Below the pieces are notes generated by a model. It ran no database searches, was not told the origin of the DNA, and saw nothing but the letters and a program-made list of their open reading frames with translations. Below are positions 35,166 through 43,123 of a stretch of DNA of 64,000 bases, one piece after another. The stretch spans positions 4,192 to 68,191 of the forward strand of contig JBFFED010000005.1 of assembly GCA_041559015.1 (NCBI GenBank). Direction: 5' to 3'. The DNA comes from COMBO-56-21 sp041559015. GTDB lineage: Archaea; Thermoplasmatota; Thermoplasmata; UBA10834. Every line of letters begins with the position of its first letter. Positions within the stretch are counted from its first letter, which is position 1. Position numbers and translations under genes: made by a program.

Positions 35166-35777
35166 ATGCTGACCGGAGCCGTGCTCTCTGGCGGGACGAG
35201 CAACAGGATGGGCGAGGAGAAGGGCCTCGTGAAGCTCGGCGGGATCCCGATGGTATACTACGTCGCGAAGACCATGGAGCTCCTGGCGGACGAAGTCGTG
35301 GTAGCAGTGGCCCCAGGGATGGCCGAGCGGTACAGGCAGGTCCTAGGCGAAGAGAGGCGCATCGTTGAGGACAAAGAGGCCGCAGAAGGGCCGCTTGCGG
35401 GCCTTGTGACAATCCTCAGGGAGGCAAAGGGCGACTATGTAATGGTCAGCCCGTGCGACACACCTTTCGTGAGGCTTGACATATGTCAGGCGATAGTCAT
35501 GTTCGCGAAGGGAAGGGACGCTGCCGTGCCCCGCGTCCGTGGGTATCTGGAACCGCTCCACAGCGCGTACAAGCGCCGGCACTGCCTCGCCGCGTTCGAG
35601 GAAGCGCTTGACGAGGGTATCAGGAAGGCCTCGGACGCATACAAACTGCTGCACATGGTGCACGTCGAGGAGGAGGACCTTCGCGCTCTCGACCCTCATC
35701 TCGAGAGCTTCTGGAACGTGAACACCTCCGAGGACCTGGAGGAGGCGGAGAGGCGGCTCAGGACGCATATCTTCTAG
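35166..35777 (+). CDS. mobA: Molybdenum cofactor guanylyltransferase MobA
   Basis: A 203-residue nucleotidyltransferase joining GMP to molybdopterin to make the dinucleotide cofactor of Mo/W enzymes. The family signature VLSGGTSNRMGEEKGLVKLGG, the SPCDTPFV metal-binding motif and the late WNVNTSEDLEEAE are present (each quoted in short form). No molybdo-enzyme lies in the window, so a formate dehydrogenase or similar elsewhere is expected. It is divergent from hypE. Confidence 0.85.
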   Translation: MLTGAVLSGGTSNRMGEEKGLVKLGGIPMVYYVAKTMELLADEVVVAVAPGMAERYRQVLGEERRIVEDKEAAEGPLAGLVTILREAKGDYVMVSPCDTPFVRLDICQAIVMFAKGRDAAVPRVRGYLEPLHSAYKRRHCLAAFEEALDEGIRKASDAYKLLHMVHVEEEDLRALDPHLESFWNVNTSEDLEEAERRLRTHIF

Positions 35778-36454
35778 CGCCCGTTCTCCTCGTTGCCGCC
35801 GCTGATCCTCCCTTTGATTTCCCTGAGCCGGCCTCTGGCCGCCCCGACGTCGAAGGATTCCGCGAACTTCTCGGGCGGCGTGTGCTTGAACAGGTACTGC
35901 GTCGTCGTTGCGGCGACGAAGAAGCCTGCGAATCCGTCGAAGAGCATGTCCAGCATAGAGTCGTCGAGTGAGTACTGCATCAGGCTCCCGGTGAGTCCGT
36001 CTATGCCGAACTCCATGAGCTCCCACATGACTCCGAAGGCCATTGTGAACATTACTATGAAGAATGCGAGGAATGGCCTCGGGAGGTATATCGACTCGTA
36101 GTACCTGTCTATCGAGACTACGAACACCAGCCCGAGGGCCGCCACCAGCGACGCGGACATCGCATGCGTGAGATGGTCCCACCACGATATGCGGTCGTAG
36201 AATCCATAGAACCCTCCCACGACGTGCAGGAACAACGCCAGGACTATCAGGAAGTTGAATTGGACTGGCAGGACGAGCTTGAAGTCCCTGGCAAGCAAGG
36301 ATGGAACCGCGCTGACCAAGAGCGAGATGAACGCGGAGGGTATCCATGTGAGGTGGCCCGTCACTATACCCGCTAGACCGACCGCAAGCATCCCCGCCTG
36401 CATCGACCGCGAGAGGAGTTTCAGCTTCTCTTCGTCCGTCCGGTCACCTCCCAA
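35774..36454 (-). CDS. YjdF/DUF2238-like membrane protein 1
   Basis: A 226-residue protein with about six membrane helices. Motifs SWWDHLTHAMSASLVAAL and FGVMWELMEFGIDGL followed by DMLFDGFAGFF match the DUF2238/YjdF family. The start is uncertain: TTG 36454 gives the listed length, and no ATG lies close to the GGGAGGTGA sequence near it. It overlaps the upstream membrane-protein gene by 34 bp, so the two are probably translated together. Function unknown. Confidence 0.7.
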   Translation of the reverse strand: MGGDRTDEEKLKLLSRSMQAGMLAVGLAGIVTGHLTWIPSAFISLLVSAVPSLLARDFKLVLPVQFNFLIVLALFLHVVGGFYGFYDRISWWDHLTHAMSASLVAALGLVFVVSIDRYYESIYLPRPFLAFFIVMFTMAFGVMWELMEFGIDGLTGSLMQYSLDDSMLDMLFDGFAGFFVAATTTQYLFKHTPPEKFAESFDVGAARGRLREIKGRISGGNEENGR

Positions 36455-37092
36455 AGGTGTATGAACCCGAGCCTCTCCCTTCTCCCCTTCGACATGACCC
36501 TGATGTAGCCGTCATATACGAACCCCATGAACACTCCTCCTAGAAGGGCCCAAAGGAGGTTCACCATAGCATCAGAGTTGGATTCGAGCAGATTGGCTCC
36601 GTAGAGCTTCTGGTCAATCCACAGGCCCACCTGCCAGAATCCGGACGCCCCGAGGGTGAACAGCAAGACGAAGAGTATCGCGAACGGCCGGTTCATCCTG
36701 ACCTTGGTGTACATCTGCAGCTCCACGGTGAGCATGAAACCTATGGTCGTAAAGGAGAACGCGAATGCGATCGAGGTGAGATCCTTCCACCAGCCAATCT
36801 CCTCCATTAGCGGCCTTGAGCCCTCGGAGATGTGGAGCAGTATGGGCGCTGCCAGCAATAGCACCATCTCCCATGGCAGGGCCCGGAATGGGTTCCTCAT
36901 CGATACTATCGGCAGCACGTAGAGCGATATCGCAGTAATCCCGAAGACAACCCACATCAAGTCCATGCGGACGGTCACATAGATGGTCGCGAAGAAGAGC
37001 ACCAGACTGGCTATCCAGGACGCCTCCGCCTCGATGATCCTCCGCCTATCGGAGGGGATTATCGATTCCTTGCGTTTCTGGTCGCCAGACAT
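36421..37092 (-). CDS. YjdF/DUF2238-like membrane protein 2 (divergent)
   Basis: A 223-residue protein of six or so membrane helices, laid out like its downstream partner (GWWKDLTSIAFAFSFTTIGF corresponds to the partner's WWDHLTH segment, and a Gly/Asp-rich FMGFVYDGYIRV near the end). It has lost the His and Glu residues conserved in the partner. A GGTGG box precedes the ATG. The pair may form a heteromeric membrane complex; function unknown. Confidence 0.65.
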   Translation of the reverse strand: MSGDQKRKESIIPSDRRRIIEAEASWIASLVLFFATIYVTVRMDLMWVVFGITAISLYVLPIVSMRNPFRALPWEMVLLLAAPILLHISEGSRPLMEEIGWWKDLTSIAFAFSFTTIGFMLTVELQMYTKVRMNRPFAILFVLLFTLGASGFWQVGLWIDQKLYGANLLESNSDAMVNLLWALLGGVFMGFVYDGYIRVMSKGRRERLGFIHLWEVTGRTKRS

Positions 37093-37214
37093 CGCGCCAC
37101 CCGATTATCGCCTGCAGACGAATCGAACCTATTAACGATTGCCCTCAGAGGGGCTGTCGACCGAGCATCTGATACATGGGAAGATATTTCTGAGGGTGCG
37201 CTTCTGACCAGTCC

Positions 37215-37775
37215 ATGGTGAAGATCAGTTACGTGGCGGACGACGGCACCGACATCGTGCTCAGAGAGCCGACCGCTGACGACGCCCGAGGGCTGATGGA
37301 GTTCATCAACTCGGTCATCGGAGAACGACTCTCCGGGATAGTCCTCGTCAAGGAACTGACATTGAAGGCCGAGAAGGCGTGGCTGGCCGGGGTCCTCAAG
37401 GATATAAGACGCGGGGAGGCGGTGATGCTCCTGGTGGAGTCCGATGGCAGGATCCTCGGCAACTGCCACGCGACCAGACGGGCCATGAAACATGCCCACC
37501 GCGCCTCGATAGGGATCGCCCTCGTCAAGGAAGCCAGGGGGAAGGGAATCGGAGAGTTCGCGATGAGGGCTACCATAGACCTCGCCAGGAAGAGGATGAA
37601 AGGAGTGGAGTTCATCGACCTCTCGACTTTCGGATACAATAAGAGGGCCCAGAGGCTGTACATGAGACTCGGCTTCGTCAAGGTGGGGGAGATCCCGGAC
37701 GCGGTCAGGGAAGGGGACCGATACTTCAGCGAGCACCTGATGGCCCTCGACCTCAAGAAGTGGGATGAGCGCTGA
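37215..37775 (+). CDS. GNAT-family N-acetyltransferase
   Basis: A 186-residue acetyltransferase. Motif A for acetyl-CoA binding is seen in SIGIALVKEARGKGIGEFAM, followed by NKRAQRLYMRLGF (motif B). The N-terminal LREPTADDARGLMEF is typical of RimI/RimJ-like members. Substrate cannot be told. A TATA-like AGATATTT near 37181 is placed for a leaderless or short-leader mRNA. Its stop lies within the last 5 bp of the opposing tRNA gene. Confidence 0.85.
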   Translation: MVKISYVADDGTDIVLREPTADDARGLMEFINSVIGERLSGIVLVKELTLKAEKAWLAGVLKDIRRGEAVMLLVESDGRILGNCHATRRAMKHAHRASIGIALVKEARGKGIGEFAMRATIDLARKRMKGVEFIDLSTFGYNKRAQRLYMRLGFVKVGEIPDAVREGDRYFSEHLMALDLKKWDER

Positions 37776-37875
37776 GGGGGAGATTTGAACTCCCGAGGCG
37801 CGTGAGCGCCACGAGCTTGCTGGCTTCTTCGCAAAGGCTCCAGGCTCGCGCCTTACCGGTCTGGGCCACCTCAGC
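37771..37875 (-). tRNA. tRNA-Ser(GGA) with a 20-nt intron
   Basis: Read on the minus strand: acceptor GCTGAGG/CCTCAGC pairs perfectly, the D stem is GCC/GGC, the anticodon stem CGAGC/GCTCG, the long variable arm GGCGC-TCAC-GCGCC marks a class II tRNA, and the T arm is GGGAG-TTCAAAT-CTCCC. The anticodon is GGA (Ser). An intron (37818-37837) sits between positions 37 and 38; CTGG of the exon pairs with CCAG of the intron, flanked by 3-nt bulges AGC and CAA, the canonical bulge-helix-bulge cut by the archaeal splicing endonuclease. A TATA box (37900-37907, minus) lies about 28 bp upstream. CCA is not encoded. Confidence 0.93.
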
Positions 37876-37899
37876 CTGAGTACCTCAAAAAGGGTGTTC

Positions 37900-37907
37900 A
37901 TATTTAA
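37900..37907 (-). promoter_or_regulatory. TATA box of tRNA-Ser
   Basis: TTAAATAT on the minus strand, 25-32 bp before the tRNA 5' end, the spacing expected for an archaeal promoter starting close to the mature 5' end. Confidence 0.6.
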
Positions 37908-37935
37908 CAGTATCCGGCCCTGGCCAGCAGTCCCC

Positions 37936-38766
37936 TCAGTACCTCCGGCTAGACCTCAGGACATCGCCTATCTCGTCCAGTATCTCCGCCCTGGTGTCCC
38001 TCACGGTGGGTCGAAACCTTCGGGCGACATCGATATCGGAGAGATCGATCTCGGCATCGATGATCTCCTCCTCGAGCGGACCCCCCGATGCGATCTCCTC
38101 GCCCCTTGGACCATACACCACGCTCCCCCCGCCGAACACGAGGCTGCCGTGGACGCCCACCATGTTGCAGTACCCGAGATATATCGCATTTTCGACCGCC
38201 CGTCCTGGCATGACCTTCCTGAACGATGGTAGAGAGGTCGTGGGGGCCGCCGATATGTTCACCAAGAGCTGGGCCCCCAAGAGCGTCTCCAGCTTGGCTA
38301 TCTCCGGGAAGAACATGTCATAGCAGACCGTGAGGCCGATCCTTGCATGCCTGCCTTCACCCACCACCACATCCTTCCCCTCAGCGAAGAAGACCCGTTC
38401 CTCGAAAGGGCCGAACGTCGGCAGGTACATCTTGTCGTACCTGAAAAGCCGGCCGTGCCCTGTCGCCAGCAGGCACGAGTTGTAGACGAGACCGGGGACG
38501 CGCTCATCCTTCATCGGGCATCCGAACACGACATCCTTCCCGGTGTCCCTGGCGAGCTTCAGGACAGCTTTGATGGTGGGCCCGACGACCGTCTCCGCCT
38601 GGCTGAACAGGTCGTCCCTTGGAATGTAACCAGTGAGATTAAGCTCGGGGAAGACCACTATCTTCCCCTTGGCCTTCTTGACGATACCCTTCATACGCCT
38701 CAGGTTGGCCGCCTTGTCGTGCAACTGGCATGTGACTTGGGCCAGGGTGACATGGACCTTGCTCAT
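37936..38766 (-). CDS. Nitrilase-superfamily amidohydrolase, probable NAD synthase glutaminase partner
   Basis: A 276-residue carbon-nitrogen hydrolase with the full Glu-Lys-Cys triad: VVFPELNLTGY (Glu), RYDKMYLPTFG (Lys) and GLTVCYDMFFPE (Cys). ATG 38766 (MSKVHVTLAQV) is chosen over an upstream non-homologous extension. It is divergent from nadE, separated by 99 bp. In glutamine-dependent NAD synthetases a nitrilase domain of this kind is fused to NadE and supplies ammonia. A role as separate glutaminase for the adjacent NadE is therefore likely but not proven; a free-standing amidase role is the alternative. Confidence 0.85.
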   Translation of the reverse strand: MSKVHVTLAQVTCQLHDKAANLRRMKGIVKKAKGKIVVFPELNLTGYIPRDDLFSQAETVVGPTIKAVLKLARDTGKDVVFGCPMKDERVPGLVYNSCLLATGHGRLFRYDKMYLPTFGPFEERVFFAEGKDVVVGEGRHARIGLTVCYDMFFPEIAKLETLLGAQLLVNISAAPTTSLPSFRKVMPGRAVENAIYLGYCNMVGVHGSLVFGGGSVVYGPRGEEIASGGPLEEEIIDAEIDLSDIDVARRFRPTVRDTRAEILDEIGDVLRSSRRY

Positions 38767-38834
38767 AGGCACTCCGAGGACCTTCGGATAGATTAGGGTT
38801 TTCCCTCGGATCCGTGCTGGGGAGACACCATAAC

Positions 38835-38844
38835 GGATATATCC
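38835..38844. promoter_or_regulatory. Symmetric TATA element between nitrilase and nadE
   Basis: GGATATATCC is palindromic and centred about 27 bp before the nadE ATG, giving a leaderless nadE. Because it reads the same on both strands it could also drive the divergent nitrilase gene with a leader of about 45 nt. Confidence 0.45.
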
Positions 38845-38865
38845 AGAGGGTGGCATTCAAGCACG

Positions 38866-39684
38866 ATGATACTGCCCAAGCTCAGGGAGGGCACAGAGAA
38901 GACCATAGAGAAGTTTCTCGCGGAGAAGCTGAGGAAGATTGGCGCCAAGGGTTTCGTGCTAGGTGTCAGCGGAGGCATTGACTCCGCCGTGTGTCTCAGA
39001 TTGTGCGCGCGCGCAGTTGGCAAGGGTAGGGTCCTTGCCTTGCTGATGCCAGGGAAGGACTCCCCAAAGATGGACCTGCGGGACTCCAAGGATCTCTGTG
39101 GCCATGAGGGCGTGAAGTACAAGATCGTGGATATCACAGGTCCGGTCGAGGCGTATAAGAAGGCGATCAAAGGCCCGATGGACAAGAAGTCCCTCGCGAA
39201 TATCAAGGCCAGGTGCAGGATGATTGCCCTCTACCATTACGCCAACACCGAGAGGAGGCTGGTAGCCGGCACGAGCAACAAGAGTGAGATACTGATCGGC
39301 TACTTCACGAAATTCGGGGATGGCGGCGCGGACCTCGAGCCGATAGGAGATCTTTACAAGACCGAGGTGCGACAGCTCGCGGGAAACCTCGGCCTTCCGG
39401 ACAGGATTATCAATAAGGTCCCCTCCGCTGGCCTTTGGAGAGGGCAGACGGATGAGGGTGAGATGGGCATCTCCTATGAGCGGCTCGACGCGATCCTGCT
39501 CGGCATAGAGCTCGGACTCGACGAGAGGAAGATTGCCAAGAGGGCGGAGACGGGCGTCAGGGAGGTCCAGAGGATTGCGAAGATGGTCAGGCTCTCCTCG
39601 CACAAGCGGAAGTTCCCACCGGCCGCGAAGATCGGGTTCAGGACGCCTGGACTCGACTGGCGCGAGGGTGACGAGGATGTCTGA
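38866..39684 (+). CDS. nadE: NH3-dependent NAD+ synthetase NadE
   Basis: A 272-residue enzyme that amidates nicotinic acid adenine dinucleotide to NAD+. The ATP-pyrophosphatase loop VSGGIDSAVCLRL, the GTSNKSEILIGYFTKFGDGG segment and the Lys-rich C-terminus (SSHKRKFPPA) are all there. It has no glutaminase domain, consistent with the separate nitrilase next door. The start is fixed by the leaderless-promoter spacing. Confidence 0.93.
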   Translation: MILPKLREGTEKTIEKFLAEKLRKIGAKGFVLGVSGGIDSAVCLRLCARAVGKGRVLALLMPGKDSPKMDLRDSKDLCGHEGVKYKIVDITGPVEAYKKAIKGPMDKKSLANIKARCRMIALYHYANTERRLVAGTSNKSEILIGYFTKFGDGGADLEPIGDLYKTEVRQLAGNLGLPDRIINKVPSAGLWRGQTDEGEMGISYERLDAILLGIELGLDERKIAKRAETGVREVQRIAKMVRLSSHKRKFPPAAKIGFRTPGLDWREGDEDV

Positions 39685-39794
39685 ACTGCAGAATCCGCAA
39701 GGCGGCCCTGCTCCGCATCCTGCGATGGTTGCTGGCCAGGAGGGGTGACTGCCTGGGATGGGCGCCGTACCGTACGACCATGACCTCGCAAACG

Positions 39795-39803
39795 TTTATG
39801 TAA
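39795..39803 (+). promoter_or_regulatory. TATA box of tRNA-Glu
   Basis: TTTATGTAA lies 29-37 bp before the tRNA-Glu 5' end, consistent with an archaeal promoter. Confidence 0.5.
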
Positions 39804-39831
39804 GCCCACCGGTTTCGCTGGATTCCTGAGG

Positions 39832-39933
39832 GCTCCCGTAGTGTAGTCCGGCCAATCATTCGAGCCTCTCGCGGCCGCTTTCAAGGCTGGCCGGGGAAAG
39901 CTCGATACCCGGGTTCAAATCCCGGCGGGAGCA
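39832..39933 (+). tRNA. tRNA-Glu(CUC) with a 27-nt intron
   Basis: Acceptor GCTCCCG pairs with CGGGAGC, discriminator A; the D-arm region GTGTAGTCCGGCCAATCA is typical of tRNA-Glu; anticodon stem CGAGC/GCTCG; T arm CCGGG-TTCAAAT-CCCGG. The anticodon is CTC. A 27-nt intron (39872-39898) interrupts positions 37/38. Exon CTCT can pair with intron GGGG (two G-U pairs) with 3-nt bulges CGC and AAA, and the intron itself has a GGCC/GGCC stem. The mature form is 75 nt without CCA, which is not encoded. Confidence 0.92.
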
Positions 39934-40039
39934 CTTCTCCTCCGTTACTAAGATTCGACCATCCTGAGCTGTGGTGGCAAATCAGCATGAGACGTGAATC
40001 CGCTCCGAGCTGCCGCATACGGATTCACAATCGGCGGAT

Positions 40040-40303
40040 TCACTGTTTGGCTCCACTTCCCAATCTCCTCAAGACGCCCGGCCAGAAATCCGGATGATCG
40101 ACCACCAGCTCGCTGAAGAAGGCGAATGGCAGAGACACGGCTGACGCGATTACAACGATTTGAATAGTGATTGTGTCTCCCGTCGCGAAGTATATCGCCA
40201 TCAGGTCTTCCGAAATGCCCATCATGAGACCGACGATGAAGAACTCCGCAAAGCGGGTCAGTCTCTTCCTCGGTGCCCTAACAGTGACGTGTGTGCCTGT
40301 CAT
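40040..40303 (-). CDS. Small two-helix membrane protein
   Basis: An 87-residue protein with two hydrophobic helices (FAEFFIVGLMMGISEDLMAIYF, trimmed here in description, and IQIVVIASAVSLPFAFF), a basic N-terminus and a short charged tail. GAGG lies 7 nt before the ATG. No family recognised and no cysteine or catalytic motif. Coding status is moderately likely because of the clear hydrophobic pattern and ribosome binding site. Confidence 0.5.
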   Translation of the reverse strand: MTGTHVTVRAPRKRLTRFAEFFIVGLMMGISEDLMAIYFATGDTITIQIVVIASAVSLPFAFFSELVVDHPDFWPGVLRRLGSGAKQ

Positions 40304-40516
40304 CCGATGACCTCTACTGGGAGATGTGTCTCTTCATGGATAGACTTTCATGTAGGATGGGCTTCAGTCCTGATACGATTGGATCGGGCGCCCGCGCCGA
40401 GCACGCACCAACAACATTTTCGCTAACACCCAATGAGACAACGGTCCAGCTCTGAATCTGCTCGCGCAGGAGATGGCTCTCCCTTCAGGGACGCCGGTAG
40501 AGCACGCATTCTAGCG

Positions 40517-41632
40517 TTATGCACGATAGGTCTTCGGAGACGCAGAGTGCCAGGAATCCAGTAGTATTGCGCCCAAGACCAGGATGGGGCCAACTATGAG
40601 CCCGGCGCCGATGACAAGAGCCGCTACAGCAACCATAAGCGATACCGCCAATCTCGGCACGGTGGACGGGGGTTGCCCCCGTCCAGCATATCTCAGCGCA
40701 ACCATACCGAGCACGATGGCGGCCGATTGCAGCAGGAGCACCACCATGCCTATTGGAGACTCGCTGAAGAGCGGGGACAGCACGAGAAAGACTGTCTGAT
40801 TGACGCCGCCCCCAATCATGAGCAATGCCCCAGACAAAGCCGAGTAGAAAAGGGCTTTCTGCGTCCTGTCGCTGATTCTTGATACCGACCTGAACCGCGG
40901 CAACACGAACGCATGGAAGGCCAGACCTCCAATGACCGTGAGGTATGTCGGGAGCATGAAGACGAGCGGGTTCTCCTCCCAGAAGACCTTGGTGCTGTAC
41001 CAATCATACGGTATGAGAACGAAGTCGAGAACTCCGAAGTCCTCCTCCACGCCGGGCGCGAACAGATACTTGTAGACTGTACCATCGCTCACGCCTTCCA
41101 GGGCGTGGAGAGCTATTGACAGGGCGATCATGAAATAGTAGGTACCTTCCACATCGAGAGTCGTGTCAACGGTCTGTCTCACCCAGAACTCGGTCTGAGT
41201 GAACGGCTCGAACTCCTCATCGTACATTGGGCCATCATACATCCAGCTCAAGACGCCTGTCTCAGGCGGGAGAGCTACCGAGTAGTATGAGAGCATCTGC
41301 TGAGCACTCTCGTCAGGCAGAGGGAGCCCTGGACCTATCAGCAGCACCTCAGGCGCGAAGGCGTCGAAACGGTCGAAGGTTGGGACACCAAGCTGGAAAT
41401 GGAGACTCTCTCCTGCTTCTGCAGGAAAGGAGTAGAAATGGGTCCCGGTTCCTTGCTCGAACTCGGCGTATATGGCATATGACACCTGGATATCGGGTAT
41501 CTCCAGCGCGTCATTAATCGTGGAGCCACCCGACCGGTAAAGAGGAAGATGGCCACTCGACTCGTCGGGTACCGCCAATAGCACGACGAGAGACACGAAG
41601 ACGATTGCCCCCACCGGTTTCGCAACACGCAT
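40517..41632 (-). CDS. Secreted/membrane protein with N-terminal beta domain and C-terminal membrane helices
   Basis: A 371-residue protein. I start at ATG 41632 because it directly precedes a signal peptide (PVGAIVFVSLVVLLAVP). The outer domain (~residues 30-215) is beta-rich and has a PPC-like segment (GTHFYSFPAEAGESLHFQLG). Several membrane helices follow, with FMLPTYLTVIGGLAFHAFVL and LVIGAGLIVGPILVLGAILL among them. No enzyme motif. It is encoded on the same strand as the fibre-like locus upstream and may belong to the same cell-surface system; function unknown. Confidence 0.65.
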   Translation of the reverse strand: MRVAKPVGAIVFVSLVVLLAVPDESSGHLPLYRSGGSTINDALEIPDIQVSYAIYAEFEQGTGTHFYSFPAEAGESLHFQLGVPTFDRFDAFAPEVLLIGPGLPLPDESAQQMLSYYSVALPPETGVLSWMYDGPMYDEEFEPFTQTEFWVRQTVDTTLDVEGTYYFMIALSIALHALEGVSDGTVYKYLFAPGVEEDFGVLDFVLIPYDWYSTKVFWEENPLVFMLPTYLTVIGGLAFHAFVLPRFRSVSRISDRTQKALFYSALSGALLMIGGGVNQTVFLVLSPLFSESPIGMVVLLLQSAAIVLGMVALRYAGRGQPPSTVPRLAVSLMVAVAALVIGAGLIVGPILVLGAILLDSWHSASPKTYRA

Positions 41633-41846
41633 CCTGATATCGATTACCGACCGCACATTGTGATAGACGCTAGTAACCCTTCCACCAACCCTGTTCGGTC
41701 GACTTGAGGGATTTCTTATCAGAACGGGTCTTTTCCGTGCGAGGGGAGCGGACAATCGCTGACCGGCGATTGCCATTGTGCGTCACAACGGCCCTCGCAC
41801 TACTGGTGTCAATCATTCCTACAGTCTAGCGCAGAGGGGTCGCTTA

Positions 41847-42545
41847 TCAGGCTTCCTCGTCCACGCCTTCATCGAATTCCGCGCCGCATTCAGGGCACTT
41901 GGGAGCCGTCAGGGGAGAAGGCGTTCCGCATACGGGGCACTCACCCATCTCCACCTCTTCCTGCTCCCTGTCCTTCGTTCTGGAAGGGTTACCAGGCCTC
42001 TTCTGCCTGGTGCTCCTCCTGCGGAGGCGTGTTCTGAGGGCCTTGACCTTGTCCATGTACGCCAGACCCAGCACGACGCAGAAGAGAGCCATAGCGCCCA
42101 ATACCACAGCGTAGACGAAAGAAACGGGTATCGCGGGCAGGAATGGAAGCGCGACGGCCTTGTCGTTGACATATGCGCTAGCGAAGAACAGGAATCCAAC
42201 AGCTGCGGGGATGGGAAGAGCTACGGTGAATAACACGCTTTGGACCATAACGGACTTCTTTGTCGGATCTGGCTGTCCGAAGAAGAGGTAGAGGCTCAGC
42301 CCCACCAGACTCGCCACGGCGACCAATGTGAAGCTGGCGCAGTAGTAGAACTGAATGGCGTCATCCATCTGGTCCATATACTCTGGCCCTGCCAGCAGCT
42401 GTGAGAATCCTAGGAAGCTGCCCAGGATCAACATGTAGGGGATGGCCTTCGGGAAGCGTTCCTCGAAGACGATGGCGGCTATGGAGCCTGCCAGAAAGAA
42501 GTCTATCCCCAGGAGTAGGAAGAACTGTGCGGGGAATACAGCCAT
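41847..42545 (-). CDS. Membrane protein with C-terminal zinc ribbon, fibre locus
   Basis: A 232-residue protein with about six membrane helices, a basic cytosolic linker and a C-terminal zinc ribbon (CPVCGTPSPLTAPKCPECG). ATG 42545 has GGGGGGTG about 7 nt upstream and starts just after the signal peptidase stop; GTG 42554 would overlap it. Following the signal peptidase and secreted proteins in the same direction, it is probably part of their operon. Function unknown. Confidence 0.65.
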   Translation of the reverse strand: MAVFPAQFFLLLGIDFFLAGSIAAIVFEERFPKAIPYMLILGSFLGFSQLLAGPEYMDQMDDAIQFYYCASFTLVAVASLVGLSLYLFFGQPDPTKKSVMVQSVLFTVALPIPAAVGFLFFASAYVNDKAVALPFLPAIPVSFVYAVVLGAMALFCVVLGLAYMDKVKALRTRLRRRSTRQKRPGNPSRTKDREQEEVEMGECPVCGTPSPLTAPKCPECGAEFDEGVDEEA

Positions 42546-42547
42546 AT

Positions 42548-43123
42548 TCAGCACCCCCCTTCTTGGTCAATCTCTAGAGGCTTCTCTGCCTGAGTGGTTT
42601 CAGTGCTTTCTGTCGGGTTCTTCTTGGGCCCGAACAGGAGAACCACCAGCGCCAAGGCAGTGATGCCCATCGCCACGAGCACCCAGCCGGACCCCCACAG
42701 AGAAGGCGAGATGTAGCCCGCAGAGGGGATTGTCGCAACCACCTTGGAGATGTAGTCCTCCTCGGTGACCTGCCACGGGTCGATTGTGGGGTTCGTGAGG
42801 TTGTTGTCCCCCTTGGTCAACAGGAATGTGGCACTCCCGCTGGTGTTGACCGCGACAACTCTGTGAATCACTGTCGTGGGGACCCCTCTAGGATCCTTGA
42901 ACACTATGATGTCTCCAACTTCGATGCTGTCGAATGAAGTCTTGTAGACCACTACGGCGTCAGCGTAGTCTATCGTTGGTGACATGCTGCTCGGGTTGTC
43001 GGATACGACGAAGAACGGCGGAGTCCCCTTGGCATAGCTGACTGCTGAGAAGACGAGGAGGCTGAGTATGACTACAGCGAAGCCGTAGTTCAGATACTTC
43101 AGGTATCTCCTCATGTTCTTCAT
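42548..43123 (-). CDS. Signal peptidase I (archaeal/Sec11-SipW type)
   Basis: A 191-residue membrane serine protease. N-terminal anchor (YGFAVVILSLLVFSAVSY), catalytic Ser in SDNPSSMSPTI, His in TTVIHRVVAV (His replaces the Lys of the bacterial enzyme, as in Sec11/SipW), the TKGDNN Asp box, and a second C-terminal membrane helix (LVAMGITALALVVLLFG). It starts directly after the upstream secreted-protein stop. Embedded among secreted beta proteins, it resembles bacterial SipW, which is dedicated to TasA fibre subunits. Confidence 0.88.
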   Translation of the reverse strand: MKNMRRYLKYLNYGFAVVILSLLVFSAVSYAKGTPPFFVVSDNPSSMSPTIDYADAVVVYKTSFDSIEVGDIIVFKDPRGVPTTVIHRVVAVNTSGSATFLLTKGDNNLTNPTIDPWQVTEEDYISKVVATIPSAGYISPSLWGSGWVLVAMGITALALVVLLFGPKKNPTESTETTQAEKPLEIDQEGGC

